A stretch of 35,930 nucleotides of DNA from an uncultured Pelagibacteraceae bacterium. GTDB taxonomy: Bacteria > Pseudomonadota > Alphaproteobacteria > Pelagibacterales > AG-422-B15. The notes beneath the pieces are model-generated. The model saw nothing but the letters and a program-made list of their open reading frames with translations, searched no databases and was not told where the DNA came from. The translations under genes and the position numbers were made by a program. Positions 8,026-16,131 of this stretch are shown here, in pieces (within the stretch, counting starts at the first letter, position 1; every line of letters begins with the position of its first letter). Location: assembly GCA_902584815.1 (NCBI GenBank), contig CACIBF010000012.1, positions 1 to 35,930 on the forward strand, in the 5' to 3' direction.

Positions 8026-9534
8026 TTAAATAGATTGATCGTATTCACCAACTTTTCCTGTTGCATCCAAAAGACTATTAATGAAATTAAAAATTTCTTT
8101 TACTTCATCATAAGACTTCAGGCTTTCTATAACGATAACTAAAGAAGGCTTATTTGATGAAGCTCTTATTAATCCCCAAGACCCATTTTCAAGTTCAAAT
8201 CTTACTCCATTAACAGTAATGATATTTTTAATTTTTTGTTTAATAACACTTTCGTTATTAAGAAACATAGAGTCTATTTTATCAATCATTTCATCAACTA
8301 CTTGATATTTTTCATCATCAGCACAATATGGAGCCATAGTGGGAGATTGGTATGTTATTGGTAATGAATTTTTTATTTCAGATAATGATGAATCTTTTTC
8401 TTCATCCAAGAGCTTAGCCATTAATATTGCAGACATTAATCCATCATCAAAGCCTAAACCAAGTGGATCATTGATAAAAAAGTGACCACTTTTTTCAAAT
8501 CCACTAATAGCATTCAATTCTCTGACTCTTCTTTTAATATGTGAATGTCCTGTTTTCCACATATCAACAGAACAGTTATTTTCTTTGAGAATCGGATCAT
8601 TAAAATATAGTCCAGTTGATTTTACATCGACTACAAATATAGAGTCTTGGTGATCATTAGAAATATTTTGTGCAAGTAGAAGTCCAATCTTATCCGAGAA
8701 AATCTCCTGACCTAAGTTATCAACCACGCCTAGACGATCTCCGTCCCCATCAAATCCAAAACCAGCATCAGCTTTATGTTCAAGAACAGAGTCTGACAAA
8801 TCTTTCAACATAACTAGATCTTCAGGGTTTGGGTTATAATTTGGAAAAGAGTGATCCAAATCACAGTGAAGCTCAATGACATCACATCCTATTGATCTTA
8901 ATACTTCAGGAGCAAAAGCTCCAGCAGTTCCATTGCCACATGCAGCAACAATCTTTAGTTTATTCTTTAATTTAAAATCTTTAATTAAGTAATGCAGATA
9001 ATGATCTTTTAAATCGTTTATAAATTTATAATTCCCTTCTTCATTTGCTTGATAATTATCATTAGACAATGCTAATTCTTTAATTTCTCTCATTTCGTCA
9101 GGCCCAAATGTGAGTGATTTTTCAATTCCACATTTAATTCCTGTCCAGCCGTTGTCATTATGACTCGCAGTAATCATAGCCAGCGCATCAGTATTTAAAT
9201 GATGTTGAGCAAAGTAGACCATGGGTGATAAAGACAGCCCAATGTCAATGATATTACAACCTGCTGAAAGTAAGCCTTTTACAACATGATATTTCACTTC
9301 TTCTGAATAAGAGCGATAATCATGTCCAACTACAACAGAAGCACCAACTTTGACTCTCTTGCAAATATATTGACCAAGACTATATCCAAAAACTTCTAAT
9401 CCTTTTTTATTTACGTCATTAGGATATAGCCAACGAGCATCATATTCTCTAAAGCCAAACGGTGAGATGATTGTTTCTGTCAATTTTTCATTGAAGTTAA
9501 AAGACAAAGGTTTCTGATTTACAAAGATTTCCAT
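8026..9534 (-). CDS. Phosphomannomutase/phosphoglucomutase
   Basis: A cytosolic phosphohexomutase of the alpha-D-phosphohexomutase superfamily, interconverting hexose 1- and 6-phosphates for nucleotide-sugar and envelope synthesis. Landmarks are FGFREYDARW near the N-terminus, the phosphoserine loop ITASHNDNGWTG, the metal loop DGDGDRLGVVD, the sugar-recognition loop FEKSGHFF, and the C-terminal phosphate-binding RASSNKPSL. I take ATG 9534 (MEIFVNQKPL, 502 residues). The reading frame extends to TTG 9576, but that would run up against the riboswitch start. It is transcribed away from the riboswitch, so the two share the 9535-9577 region for their promoters. Mannose or glucose specificity is not decided. 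Confidence 0.92.
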   Translation of the reverse strand: MEIFVNQKPLSFNFNEKLTETIISPFGFREYDARWLYPNDVNKKGLEVFGYSLGQYICKRVKVGASVVVGHDYRSYSEEVKYHVVKGLLSAGCNIIDIGLSLSPMVYFAQHHLNTDALAMITASHNDNGWTGIKCGIEKSLTFGPDEMREIKELALSNDNYQANEEGNYKFINDLKDHYLHYLIKDFKLKNKLKIVAACGNGTAGAFAPEVLRSIGCDVIELHCDLDHSFPNYNPNPEDLVMLKDLSDSVLEHKADAGFGFDGDGDRLGVVDNLGQEIFSDKIGLLLAQNISNDHQDSIFVVDVKSTGLYFNDPILKENNCSVDMWKTGHSHIKRRVRELNAISGFEKSGHFFINDPLGLGFDDGLMSAILMAKLLDEEKDSSLSEIKNSLPITYQSPTMAPYCADDEKYQVVDEMIDKIDSMFLNNESVIKQKIKNIITVNGVRFELENGSWGLIRASSNKPSLVIVIESLKSYDEVKEIFNFINSLLDATGKVGEYDQSI

Positions 9535-9577
9535 TATTCCTGTTGTAATTTTATTCAATTTAAATAACAATAACAAT

Positions 9578-9730
9578 ATTGGTTCACTGAAAAGTGATTA
9601 ATAGGGAATACGGTTTAAATCCGTAACTGTTCCCGCAACTGTAAGCAAGGAGCTTAAACATTTTAGGCCACTGAGAATTCTTGGGAAGGCGTGTTTAAGT
9701 ATTGATTTGTAAGTCAGGAGACCTGCCAAT
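9578..9730 (+). promoter_or_regulatory. Cobalamin (adenosylcobalamin) riboswitch aptamer
   Basis: The sequence carries the canonical cobalamin aptamer in order: a P1 arm ATTGG (9578-9582) pairing with CCAAT (9726-9730), a P2-like hairpin CACT-GAAA-AGTG (9585-9596), AGGGAATACGGT, CCCGCAACTGT (9632-9642), the B12-box core GCCACTG (9667-9673), GGGAAGGC (9683-9690) and AGTCAGGAGACCTGCC (9712-9727). These elements are diagnostic of the family. It sits upstream of a TonB-dependent receptor, where such riboswitches normally shut off expression when cobalamin is plentiful. Confidence 0.97.
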
Positions 9731-9778
9731 GGAAGTGTCATCCTCATTTGATCGGGAAAATCATTTGGACTTAACAAA

Positions 9779-9817
9779 GTAGTGGTGACTTTAAAAAGTT
9801 AACCGCTGCGTATTTTT
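9779..9817 (+). terminator. Putative riboswitch expression-platform terminator hairpin
   Basis: GTAGTGGT (9779-9786) can pair with ACCGCTGC (9802-9809) through eight pairs including two G-U, and the loop can add an ACT/AGT step. The stem is followed by G and TATTTTT (9811-9817), a modest U-tract. A second small inverted repeat, TTTGTG (9815-9820) with CACAAA (9828-9833), follows directly. Lying between the aptamer and the btuB ribosome site, this is the best candidate for the switch that ends transcription when cobalamin is bound. The fold is by eye. Confidence 0.5.
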
Positions 9818-9861
9818 GTGAAATTCACACAAATTCGTTGCACATAAATGGTGAAAACCGT

Positions 9862-9866
9862 GGAGA
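9862..9866 (+). promoter_or_regulatory. Shine-Dalgarno site deciding the btuB start
   Basis: GGAGA lies four bases before ATG 9871. This favours ATG 9871, which begins a proper signal peptide, over the in-frame TTG at 9838, which lies upstream of the site. Confidence 0.7.
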
Positions 9867-9870
9867 AATT

Positions 9871-12087
9871 ATGTTCATACGAAACCTAATATTTTTTTTA
9901 TTCATAAGTTCAATTGTACAAGCTGCTAATTCAAATGAAATCTGGATTACTCCAAAAGATAGTGATTATTCTAGGCTATCTACAGGGTTAGCAGGATCAA
10001 ATATTACCATCATATCTTCAGAAGATTTAATCAGCCAATCTGAAAAAAATATTTCCGAAATAATAAAATCTTATTCAGGTATTCAAGTTAGGAACTTGTA
10101 TTCTGATGTGAGTGGTTCAAATTCTACAATTGATATGAGAGGTTTTGGTGAAGCCTCTAAATCAAATTTTTTAATGTTAATAAATGGTGTACGACTTAAT
10201 GATTTAGACATGGGGGGTATTAATTTTTCTAATATTCCGGTCAAATCAATTAAAAGGATAGAAATTATAAGAGGTAATTCAGCAGCTACACTTTATGGTT
10301 CAGGAGCTGTTGGAGGAGCAATCAATATAGTAATGAAAGATAGTTTAAATATTCAAAATGAGTCGTCTTTAAACTTAGCAACACACAGTTCTTATCAACT
10401 AGATTTTTCTAGTTCAATGAGTATTAATAAAAATACGAATATGTTGATTTCAGGACTTTTGAAAGATTCTGATACATATAGAGATAATGCAGATTATGAG
10501 CGAGAAGATATTTTTTTTAAAATTCAAAATAATACTGAATCAATAAATTCTTATCTTGATCTTAATCATAATTCTAAAAAGCAATTAATGCCTGGAACTA
10601 GAATTATTGGGGGCGTATATAATTATCATTTATGTAATCTTTTATCTACAAGCAGAACGGCTAAAAATATCGGTGGTAGTTTTGCACGAAATGGTAATAG
10701 TTGTAATACTGAGCAAAGGGATGATTACGCTAATGAAGAAAATACTTCTTTCTCAGCTGGTTTTGTGACTAATATTACAGAGTCAAAAAAAATAAATTTT
10801 CTAATTTCGAATAGATCTAAAGAACAAAAAGCTTTTTATGCAGCCAATGGAAACACTAAAAGCGCCCCTAATGATGGAGATCGTTTTATTGATACAGATC
10901 TCGATAATACTCAACTTTCATTGATTTTAGATGACTCTATTTTCATAGGGGATAATTTTGCCTTAATAAAATATGGATTTGATTATAGTGATACAGATTA
11001 TTCTTCAAACCGACATAGAAAAGAAGATGAGTCAGTAGGCCAATATTATAAAGCCACTCAAGATAGTAGAGCTTTTTATATTCAATCAAGCCTAAATCTT
11101 CCAAATCAAGCAAGCGTGCTATCATTTGGCCTAAGAAATGAAAAAACTAATTTTTCTGGTGAAGATACTGTAGATCGAAACATTGATGGATTTAAAAATA
11201 GTTGGAATGCGACAGACCATGACTCTCTTTCTAGTTCAACTACAAATACAGTAATTAATATTGGGCTTGAGAAGATTATCACAGGAAATGTTAAAGCTTT
11301 TGCCAAATATGCTGAGTCATTCAGAACGCCAAATATTGATGAGCGTATTAAATCAACGACTAGCGGCTCGTTTGCATTGCTTGATCAAGAGTCTGATGAA
11401 GTTGAGTTTGGTATTAGACTAAATGACGCAAAATTTAATATTTCTGCAAGTATATACTCAATGGATACTCGGAATGAGATTCAATACGATCAGAGCAAAA
11501 ATACAAACCTTGATCCTATTAGTAGAGAGGGATTAAACTTAGATTTTGATTACGAAATCAATAGTAGCACAATGTTATTAGGCTCATATTCTTATGCACA
11601 AGCTGAATTTACATCTGGAACTTTATCACCAGGAGGAGGTGGTACTGGATCGTGTGACTTTGCTAATACTACTTATTGCAGTAATTCAAATACTTGGCAA
11701 AATATAATGGGAGGTGGAACAGTTTACAACTTATCTGGTAAGAGTGTTCCACTTGTTTCGCCAAATACATTTAACTTAAAGTTAGAGAGAAAAGTAAACT
11801 CATTTAATACTATAATTTTTGACTTAAATTATGTTGATGAAAAGTATGTATCAAATGATCCAGAAAATGTTGAGCCAAAAATACCAGACTACTATTTAGC
11901 TAATATAAAACTAAGGCACCTAAGAGGGCCCATGTCTTTACAAATAGGTATCAATAATTTGCTAAACGAGGAATATTATGATTTTGCTGTTGCAAGTACA
12001 TTTCATGATGATGATCATTTCGGATTAAGTGGGGTTTATCCATTAGCTAAAAGAACGGCTTATGTAAACTTAAATTATGAGTTCTAA
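9871..12087 (+). CDS. btuB: TonB-dependent outer-membrane receptor, cobalamin (BtuB-like)
   Basis: A 738-residue outer-membrane receptor expected to take up cobalamin or other corrinoids with TonB-ExbBD energy. The N-terminus MFIRNLIFFLFISSIVQA is a signal peptide cut near residue 18. The plug domain follows, with ITIISSEDL, the RGFGEASKSN region, LINGVRLND, IKRIEIIRGN and GSGAVGGAINIV. The rest is a 22-strand-type barrel with a C-terminal NYEF ending in Phe, the outer-membrane assembly signal. The corrinoid substrate is inferred mainly from the riboswitch directly upstream. A small DUF6580 membrane gene follows after 71 bases. No btuC, btuD or btuF is present in the window. Confidence 0.9.
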   Translation: MFIRNLIFFLFISSIVQAANSNEIWITPKDSDYSRLSTGLAGSNITIISSEDLISQSEKNISEIIKSYSGIQVRNLYSDVSGSNSTIDMRGFGEASKSNFLMLINGVRLNDLDMGGINFSNIPVKSIKRIEIIRGNSAATLYGSGAVGGAINIVMKDSLNIQNESSLNLATHSSYQLDFSSSMSINKNTNMLISGLLKDSDTYRDNADYEREDIFFKIQNNTESINSYLDLNHNSKKQLMPGTRIIGGVYNYHLCNLLSTSRTAKNIGGSFARNGNSCNTEQRDDYANEENTSFSAGFVTNITESKKINFLISNRSKEQKAFYAANGNTKSAPNDGDRFIDTDLDNTQLSLILDDSIFIGDNFALIKYGFDYSDTDYSSNRHRKEDESVGQYYKATQDSRAFYIQSSLNLPNQASVLSFGLRNEKTNFSGEDTVDRNIDGFKNSWNATDHDSLSSSTTNTVINIGLEKIITGNVKAFAKYAESFRTPNIDERIKSTTSGSFALLDQESDEVEFGIRLNDAKFNISASIYSMDTRNEIQYDQSKNTNLDPISREGLNLDFDYEINSSTMLLGSYSYAQAEFTSGTLSPGGGGTGSCDFANTTYCSNSNTWQNIMGGGTVYNLSGKSVPLVSPNTFNLKLERKVNSFNTIIFDLNYVDEKYVSNDPENVEPKIPDYYLANIKLRHLRGPMSLQIGINNLLNEEYYDFAVASTFHDDDHFGLSGVYPLAKRTAYVNLNYEF

Positions 12088-12158
12088 TTGAAGGATTTGC
12101 AGGATACTCCCTGTCATAAGTATTGTAATTTGGAAAACAATTATATATTGTCAAAAAT

Positions 12159-12671
12159 ATGAAATTTCTTGATTTAAGAACATCATCAATTTTTATTCTA
12201 ATTGCAATATTGGCATTTAGCAGGTTAATACCTCATCCTCCAAACTTTACACCACTATTAGGTATGGCTGTTTTTGCTGGAGCAATGCTAGATAAAAAGT
12301 TATTAGCTTTTATAATTCCTCTAGCGGCAATGTTTTTGAGTGACTTAGTTTTAGGTTTTCATTCAAGTATTTCGATCATTTATTTTGCAATTATACTAAA
12401 TGTTTCAATAGGTTTTTTACTGGTTTCTAAATTTACCTATTTAAGAGGTTTTGTGGCACTTTTTGCTGGAGCATTTATTTTCTTCATTGTGACCAATTTC
12501 GCTGTATGGCTTGGAAGCAGTATGTATTCTCAAGATATAAATGGACTTATCAGTTGTTACATAATGGCTCTACCATTCTTCCTAAATACTTTGCTTTCTA
12601 CAGTAATGTATGGACTAGGGGCATTCTATCTATTTGATTTATTTGAAAATAAATTTATTAAATCAGTATAA
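12159..12671 (+). CDS. DUF6580-family small integral membrane protein
   Basis: A 170-residue, very hydrophobic protein with about five to six membrane segments. It matches the DUF6580 pattern: SRLIPHPPNFTP (21-32), a short SD in a membrane segment (61-62), TNFAVWLGS (112-120) and CYIMALPFFLNTLL (133-146). The family has no established function. Its size and topology resemble ECF-transporter S components such as BtuM, and it lies just behind a cobalamin-riboswitch receptor, so a role in moving corrinoid across the inner membrane is an attractive inference, not a demonstrated one. No separate promoter or terminator is obvious in the 71-base gap. Cys133 and His26 are candidate ligand residues. 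Confidence 0.85.
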   Translation: MKFLDLRTSSIFILIAILAFSRLIPHPPNFTPLLGMAVFAGAMLDKKLLAFIIPLAAMFLSDLVLGFHSSISIIYFAIILNVSIGFLLVSKFTYLRGFVALFAGAFIFFIVTNFAVWLGSSMYSQDINGLISCYIMALPFFLNTLLSTVMYGLGAFYLFDLFENKFIKSV

Positions 12672-12696
12672 AATACATTAATAAATTGTTAACATC

Positions 12697-12725
12697 TATT
12701 GACATTAATAGTGTCAATATATAAC
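12697..12725 (+). promoter_or_regulatory. Promoter with overlapping palindromic operator upstream of the second ACAD operon
   Basis: TATTGACA (12697-12704) and TGTCAATA (12712-12719) form perfect inverted arms around a 7-base centre (TTAATAG) that is itself nearly symmetric, with only one mismatched pair over 23 bases. The left arm contains an exact -35 hexamer TTGACA (12699-12704); TATAAC (12720-12725) fits a -10 at 15 bases spacing, or TAACTT (12722-12727) at 17. A repressor bound to the palindrome would cover the promoter, as TetR-family regulators of fatty-acid and steroid catabolism do. No regulator gene is nearby. The ACAD gene starts at 12791 behind GGAGA (12782-12786). Confidence 0.6.
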
Positions 12726-12790
12726 TTTTAGTGTTGAAATTACTGAATTTAGACATTATTTACTCACTTAATTAATTTTTTGGAGATTCT

Positions 12791-13993
12791 ATGGATACTA
12801 CTTTTTCTTCTGAAGACCTTGCTTTTCAAAAAGAGGTTAGAGATTTTATTGCAAATAATTACCCTCAGTCATTGAGAGACTCGATTGCTGAGAAGAAAAG
12901 AAATAATGAAGAATTAAGTCGTGAAGATCTCACAACTTGGCATAAAATTCTTGGAAAAAATAAAGGTTGGTCTGTACCTGGCTGGCCAGAGCAATATGGT
13001 GGAGCTGGATTTACTCCAACACAAAAATATATATTTGAACAAGAGTGTGCACGAGCTGAGTGTGTAATTGTTGCTCCATTTGGCCCTCAAATGTGTGCTC
13101 CAGTTATTTATACGTTTGGAAATGAAGAACAAAAAGCAAAACATTTACCCGGAATTTTAAGCGGCGAAGTATTTTGGTGCCAAGGCTATTCTGAGCCAGG
13201 ATCTGGTTCTGATTTAGCATCATTAAAAACTACAGCTGTAAAAGAAGGAGATCATTACATTATAAATGGACAAAAAACTTGGACAACTTTAGCTCAACAT
13301 GCGGATTGGATTTTTTGTTTAGTAAGAACAAATCCAGATGCAGCTAAACCTCAAGAAGGTATCTCTTTCATACTGATTGACATGAAAACACCAGGTATTG
13401 AGGTAAGACCAATTTATCTAATGGACGGAATCAATGAAGTTAATGAAGTATGGTTTGACAACGTAAAGGTTCCTGCTGAGAATTTGATTGGTCAAGAAAA
13501 TATGGGTTGGACTTATGCTAAGTTTTTATTGGCCCATGAAAGATCAGGTATTGCTCAAGTAGCTCGTTCTAAAAAAGCTATTGAGAGAATTAAACAAATA
13601 GCTGCTGCAGAAATGTCTTATGGAGAACCTTTAATTCAGGATCCTGCGTTTCAAAGAAAAATTGCTGAGGCTGAGCTAGAATTAACTTCTCTTGAATATA
13701 CTGAACTTAGAACTCTTGCTAAAGATTCTGCCGGCAAAGGTCCTGGTCCTGAGTCATCATTATTGAAGATTAAGGGTACTGATATGCAGCAGAAACTAAC
13801 TGAACTAGCAATGGAAGCTGTAGGTTATTATGCTAACCCTCATATGGGCACTTCATTAAGCAATGAGTACGTTGGACCGGATTATTCTACGAATCTCTCT
13901 GGCTCATATTTTAATTTCAGAAAAGCCTCAATTTATGGTGGTTCAAATGAAATACAAAGGAATATCATTGCTAAAATGGTGTTAGGTCTATAG
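12791..13993 (+). CDS. Acyl-CoA dehydrogenase, probable catalytic subunit (second pair)
   Basis: A 400-residue ACAD with GWPEQYGGAGF (64-74), the CQGYSEPGSGSDLASL segment (130-145), GQKTWTT (160-166) and the C-terminal YGGSNEIQRNIIAKMVLGL ending. The helix-G motif FLLAHERSG places Glu250 at the base position of isovaleryl-type enzymes; the C-terminal position is Gly, as in FadE26/FadE28-type steroid ACADs. It should oxidise an acyl-CoA and pass electrons to ETF. It opens an operon behind a strong ribosome site and a palindrome-covered promoter, with a non-catalytic ACAD 13 bases downstream and an SDR after that. The substrate is not readable from sequence. Confidence 0.92.
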   Translation: MDTTFSSEDLAFQKEVRDFIANNYPQSLRDSIAEKKRNNEELSREDLTTWHKILGKNKGWSVPGWPEQYGGAGFTPTQKYIFEQECARAECVIVAPFGPQMCAPVIYTFGNEEQKAKHLPGILSGEVFWCQGYSEPGSGSDLASLKTTAVKEGDHYIINGQKTWTTLAQHADWIFCLVRTNPDAAKPQEGISFILIDMKTPGIEVRPIYLMDGINEVNEVWFDNVKVPAENLIGQENMGWTYAKFLLAHERSGIAQVARSKKAIERIKQIAAAEMSYGEPLIQDPAFQRKIAEAELELTSLEYTELRTLAKDSAGKGPGPESSLLKIKGTDMQQKLTELAMEAVGYYANPHMGTSLSNEYVGPDYSTNLSGSYFNFRKASIYGGSNEIQRNIIAKMVLGL

Positions 13994-14006
13994 AAAGACT
14001 TCCCAT

Positions 14007-15188
14007 ATGCATTTTGAACTTACCGAAGAGCAAACACTCTTAGAAAATATGGTTACCGCTTTTGTTCGTGATGACTATAATTGGGAAACAAGAGAAAAGA
14101 TTGTCAAGACTGAAGAAGGCTGGAAGCCTGAGAATTGGTATAAGTTTGCCGAATTAGGTTTACTTTCTGTTCCATTTTCGGAAGATCATGGTGGACTAGG
14201 TGGTACAGCAGTTGATTCAATGGTTGTGATGGAACAGTTCGGAAAAGGGCTGGTAGTTGAACCTTTTATGCCATCAATTCTTCTCTCGGGCAACTTGATC
14301 TCTAAGCTGGCTAATGAAAGTCAAGCAAATGAAATCATTCCAAAAATTATAGAAGGTGAATCCAGATATGTTTTCGCTTATGCTGAACCTCAAAGTAGGT
14401 TTGATTTATCTGATGTAAAAACATCTGCTACAAAAGATGGTGATGAATACACTTTAAACGGATTTAAATCAGTTGTGTTTGGAGCGTCGATGGCAACTCA
14501 CATAATTATTGCCGCTCGTACATCTGGCGATCAAAGATCTGAGGATGGGATTACACTATTCTTAGTAGATATCAAAAGTAATGGAATTACCCTTCAAACA
14601 TACCCCACTATTGACGAATATAGAGCATCAGAAGTTGTCATTGAAAACCTTAAAATCAGTAGTGATATGGTACTGGGAGAAGTTGATAAGGCATATCCAG
14701 TTGTAGAAGAAGTAATTGATCTGGCCACAATCGCTGCATGTTCAGAAGCTGTAGGAGTTTTGCAAGTATTAAAAGATTCAACAATTGATTATTGCAAACA
14801 AAGAAAGCAGTTCGGTCAACCAATAAGTAAAAACCAAGCTATACAACATAAGTTAGTTGATATGATGATTGAATATGAGCAAGCTAAGTCAATCTTGTAT
14901 GCTGCAGTAACTGCAGATTTGAGTAATGCCGATGAGAGAAAAAAGGCTGTCTCAGGCGCTAAAGCAAGAATAGGTCAATCAATTAAGTTTGTTGGCGAGA
15001 GTGCAATTCAATTACATGGTGGAATGGGAATGGTCGATGAGTATATGATCAGTCACTATTTTAAGCGTGCAACGATGCTAGGTGTTTTATTTGGTAATGT
15101 TGATTTTCATATGAAAAGATTTGTTGGACTAACTCAAAGCAATATTGAACCCATAGATGGATCATCAACCATCAGAGGTGGATACTAA
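14007..15188 (+). CDS. Acyl-CoA dehydrogenase, probable non-catalytic partner subunit (second pair)
   Basis: A 393-residue ACAD-fold protein: N-terminal helices (MHFELTEEQTLLENM), the loop HGGLGG (61-66), a central beta domain with an eroded AEPQSRFDLSDV in place of the usual SEPGSGSD, and a C-terminal domain with HGGMGMVDEY. By hand alignment the helix-G base position is Ala240 (IDLATIAA), and there is no EGT glutamate near the C-terminus (region LFGNV). It therefore lacks both known catalytic bases and most likely pairs with the preceding catalytic subunit as an alpha2beta2 enzyme. The eroded beta-domain loop supports a specialised partner role. Confidence 0.88.
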   Translation: MHFELTEEQTLLENMVTAFVRDDYNWETREKIVKTEEGWKPENWYKFAELGLLSVPFSEDHGGLGGTAVDSMVVMEQFGKGLVVEPFMPSILLSGNLISKLANESQANEIIPKIIEGESRYVFAYAEPQSRFDLSDVKTSATKDGDEYTLNGFKSVVFGASMATHIIIAARTSGDQRSEDGITLFLVDIKSNGITLQTYPTIDEYRASEVVIENLKISSDMVLGEVDKAYPVVEEVIDLATIAACSEAVGVLQVLKDSTIDYCKQRKQFGQPISKNQAIQHKLVDMMIEYEQAKSILYAAVTADLSNADERKKAVSGAKARIGQSIKFVGESAIQLHGGMGMVDEYMISHYFKRATMLGVLFGNVDFHMKRFVGLTQSNIEPIDGSSTIRGGY

Positions 15189-15223
15189 AAGTTTAAATAT
15201 TTCTAATTTATAGGGAGAAAAGA

Positions 15224-16126
15224 ATGACAATTAGCTTTAAAGACAAGGTCGCAATCGTAACTGGTTCAGGCGGAGGATTAGGTCGTTGTCATGCTCTACA
15301 ATTTGCAGAAAGAGGAGCAAAAGTTGTAGTTAATGATTTAGGAGGTGCTGTTGATGGTTCTGGTGGATCAAGTGAAGCAGCAGAAAAAGTAGTTCAAGAA
15401 ATTAAAAATATGGGTGGAGAGGCAATTGCAAATGGATCAAGCGTTACTGATAAGGCTGGTGTTGCTAAGCTGGTTGAAGACTCTATGGCTGCATTTGGTA
15501 GAATTGATATCCTTGTTAACAATGCTGGCGTTTTAAGAGATAAATCATTTGCAAAAGTAACTCTCGATGATTTTGAATTTGTTGTCGATGTTCACTTAAT
15601 GGGATCAGTATATTGTACGAAAGCTGTATGGCCAATCATGGTTGAGCAACAGTATGGTAGAATTATCATGACTTCGTCTTCATCTGGAGTATTTGGTAAT
15701 TTTGGTCAATCAAATTATGGTGCTGCAAAAATGGGTGTTGTTGGTTTTATGAATACTCTTCGAATCGAGGGGCAAAAAAATAATATAAAAGTAAATTCAC
15801 TTATCCCTGTAGCCGCAACGAGAATGACTGAAAATTTAGGCATGCCTGAAGATGTGTTTCAAAAATTAAAACCTGAGAGTGTTTCACCTGCAGTTTTATT
15901 TATGGCTTCTGAAGATGCGCCTACAGGCATCATGCTTTCAGCTGGTGCGGGAGTATTTGCAAAAGTTGAAATCTCTCAAGCAGCTGGCGTAGGCTTTGCC
16001 GGAGATGATATTAATCCTGATAGCATTGCTGAGAATTGGTCTGAAATATCGGACATGTCTGATGCTAAGGCTTTATTTAACGGTGGCGAACATACAGCAC
16101 ATATGTTTGCAAAAGTTAAAAATTAA
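15224..16126 (+). CDS. SDR-family (3R)-hydroxyacyl-CoA dehydrogenase-like oxidoreductase
   Basis: A 300-residue short-chain dehydrogenase. The nucleotide-binding motif TGSGGGLGR lies at 13-21, NNAG at 99-102, a serine cluster at 151-154, and the catalytic YGAAK at 165-169. The long insert VNDLGGAVDGSGGSS and the extended C-terminus (GDDINPDSIAENW onward) are hallmarks of the dehydrogenase domain of peroxisomal multifunctional enzyme 2 and of mycobacterial Hsd4A-like proteins, which oxidise 3-hydroxyacyl-CoAs. That fits a beta-oxidation step after the ACAD pair just upstream. AGGGAGA at 15212-15218 is a good ribosome site and confirms ATG 15224. No hydratase domain is attached. Confidence 0.9.
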   Translation: MTISFKDKVAIVTGSGGGLGRCHALQFAERGAKVVVNDLGGAVDGSGGSSEAAEKVVQEIKNMGGEAIANGSSVTDKAGVAKLVEDSMAAFGRIDILVNNAGVLRDKSFAKVTLDDFEFVVDVHLMGSVYCTKAVWPIMVEQQYGRIIMTSSSSGVFGNFGQSNYGAAKMGVVGFMNTLRIEGQKNNIKVNSLIPVAATRMTENLGMPEDVFQKLKPESVSPAVLFMASEDAPTGIMLSAGAGVFAKVEISQAAGVGFAGDDINPDSIAENWSEISDMSDAKALFNGGEHTAHMFAKVKN

Positions 16127-16131
16127 TAATC

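Noticed and set aside
9535-9577. Extension of the phosphomannomutase to TTG 9576
   Set aside because: It would add 14 residues (MLLLFKLNK...) unlike the family and run up against the cobalamin aptamer; ATG 9534 is a normal start.
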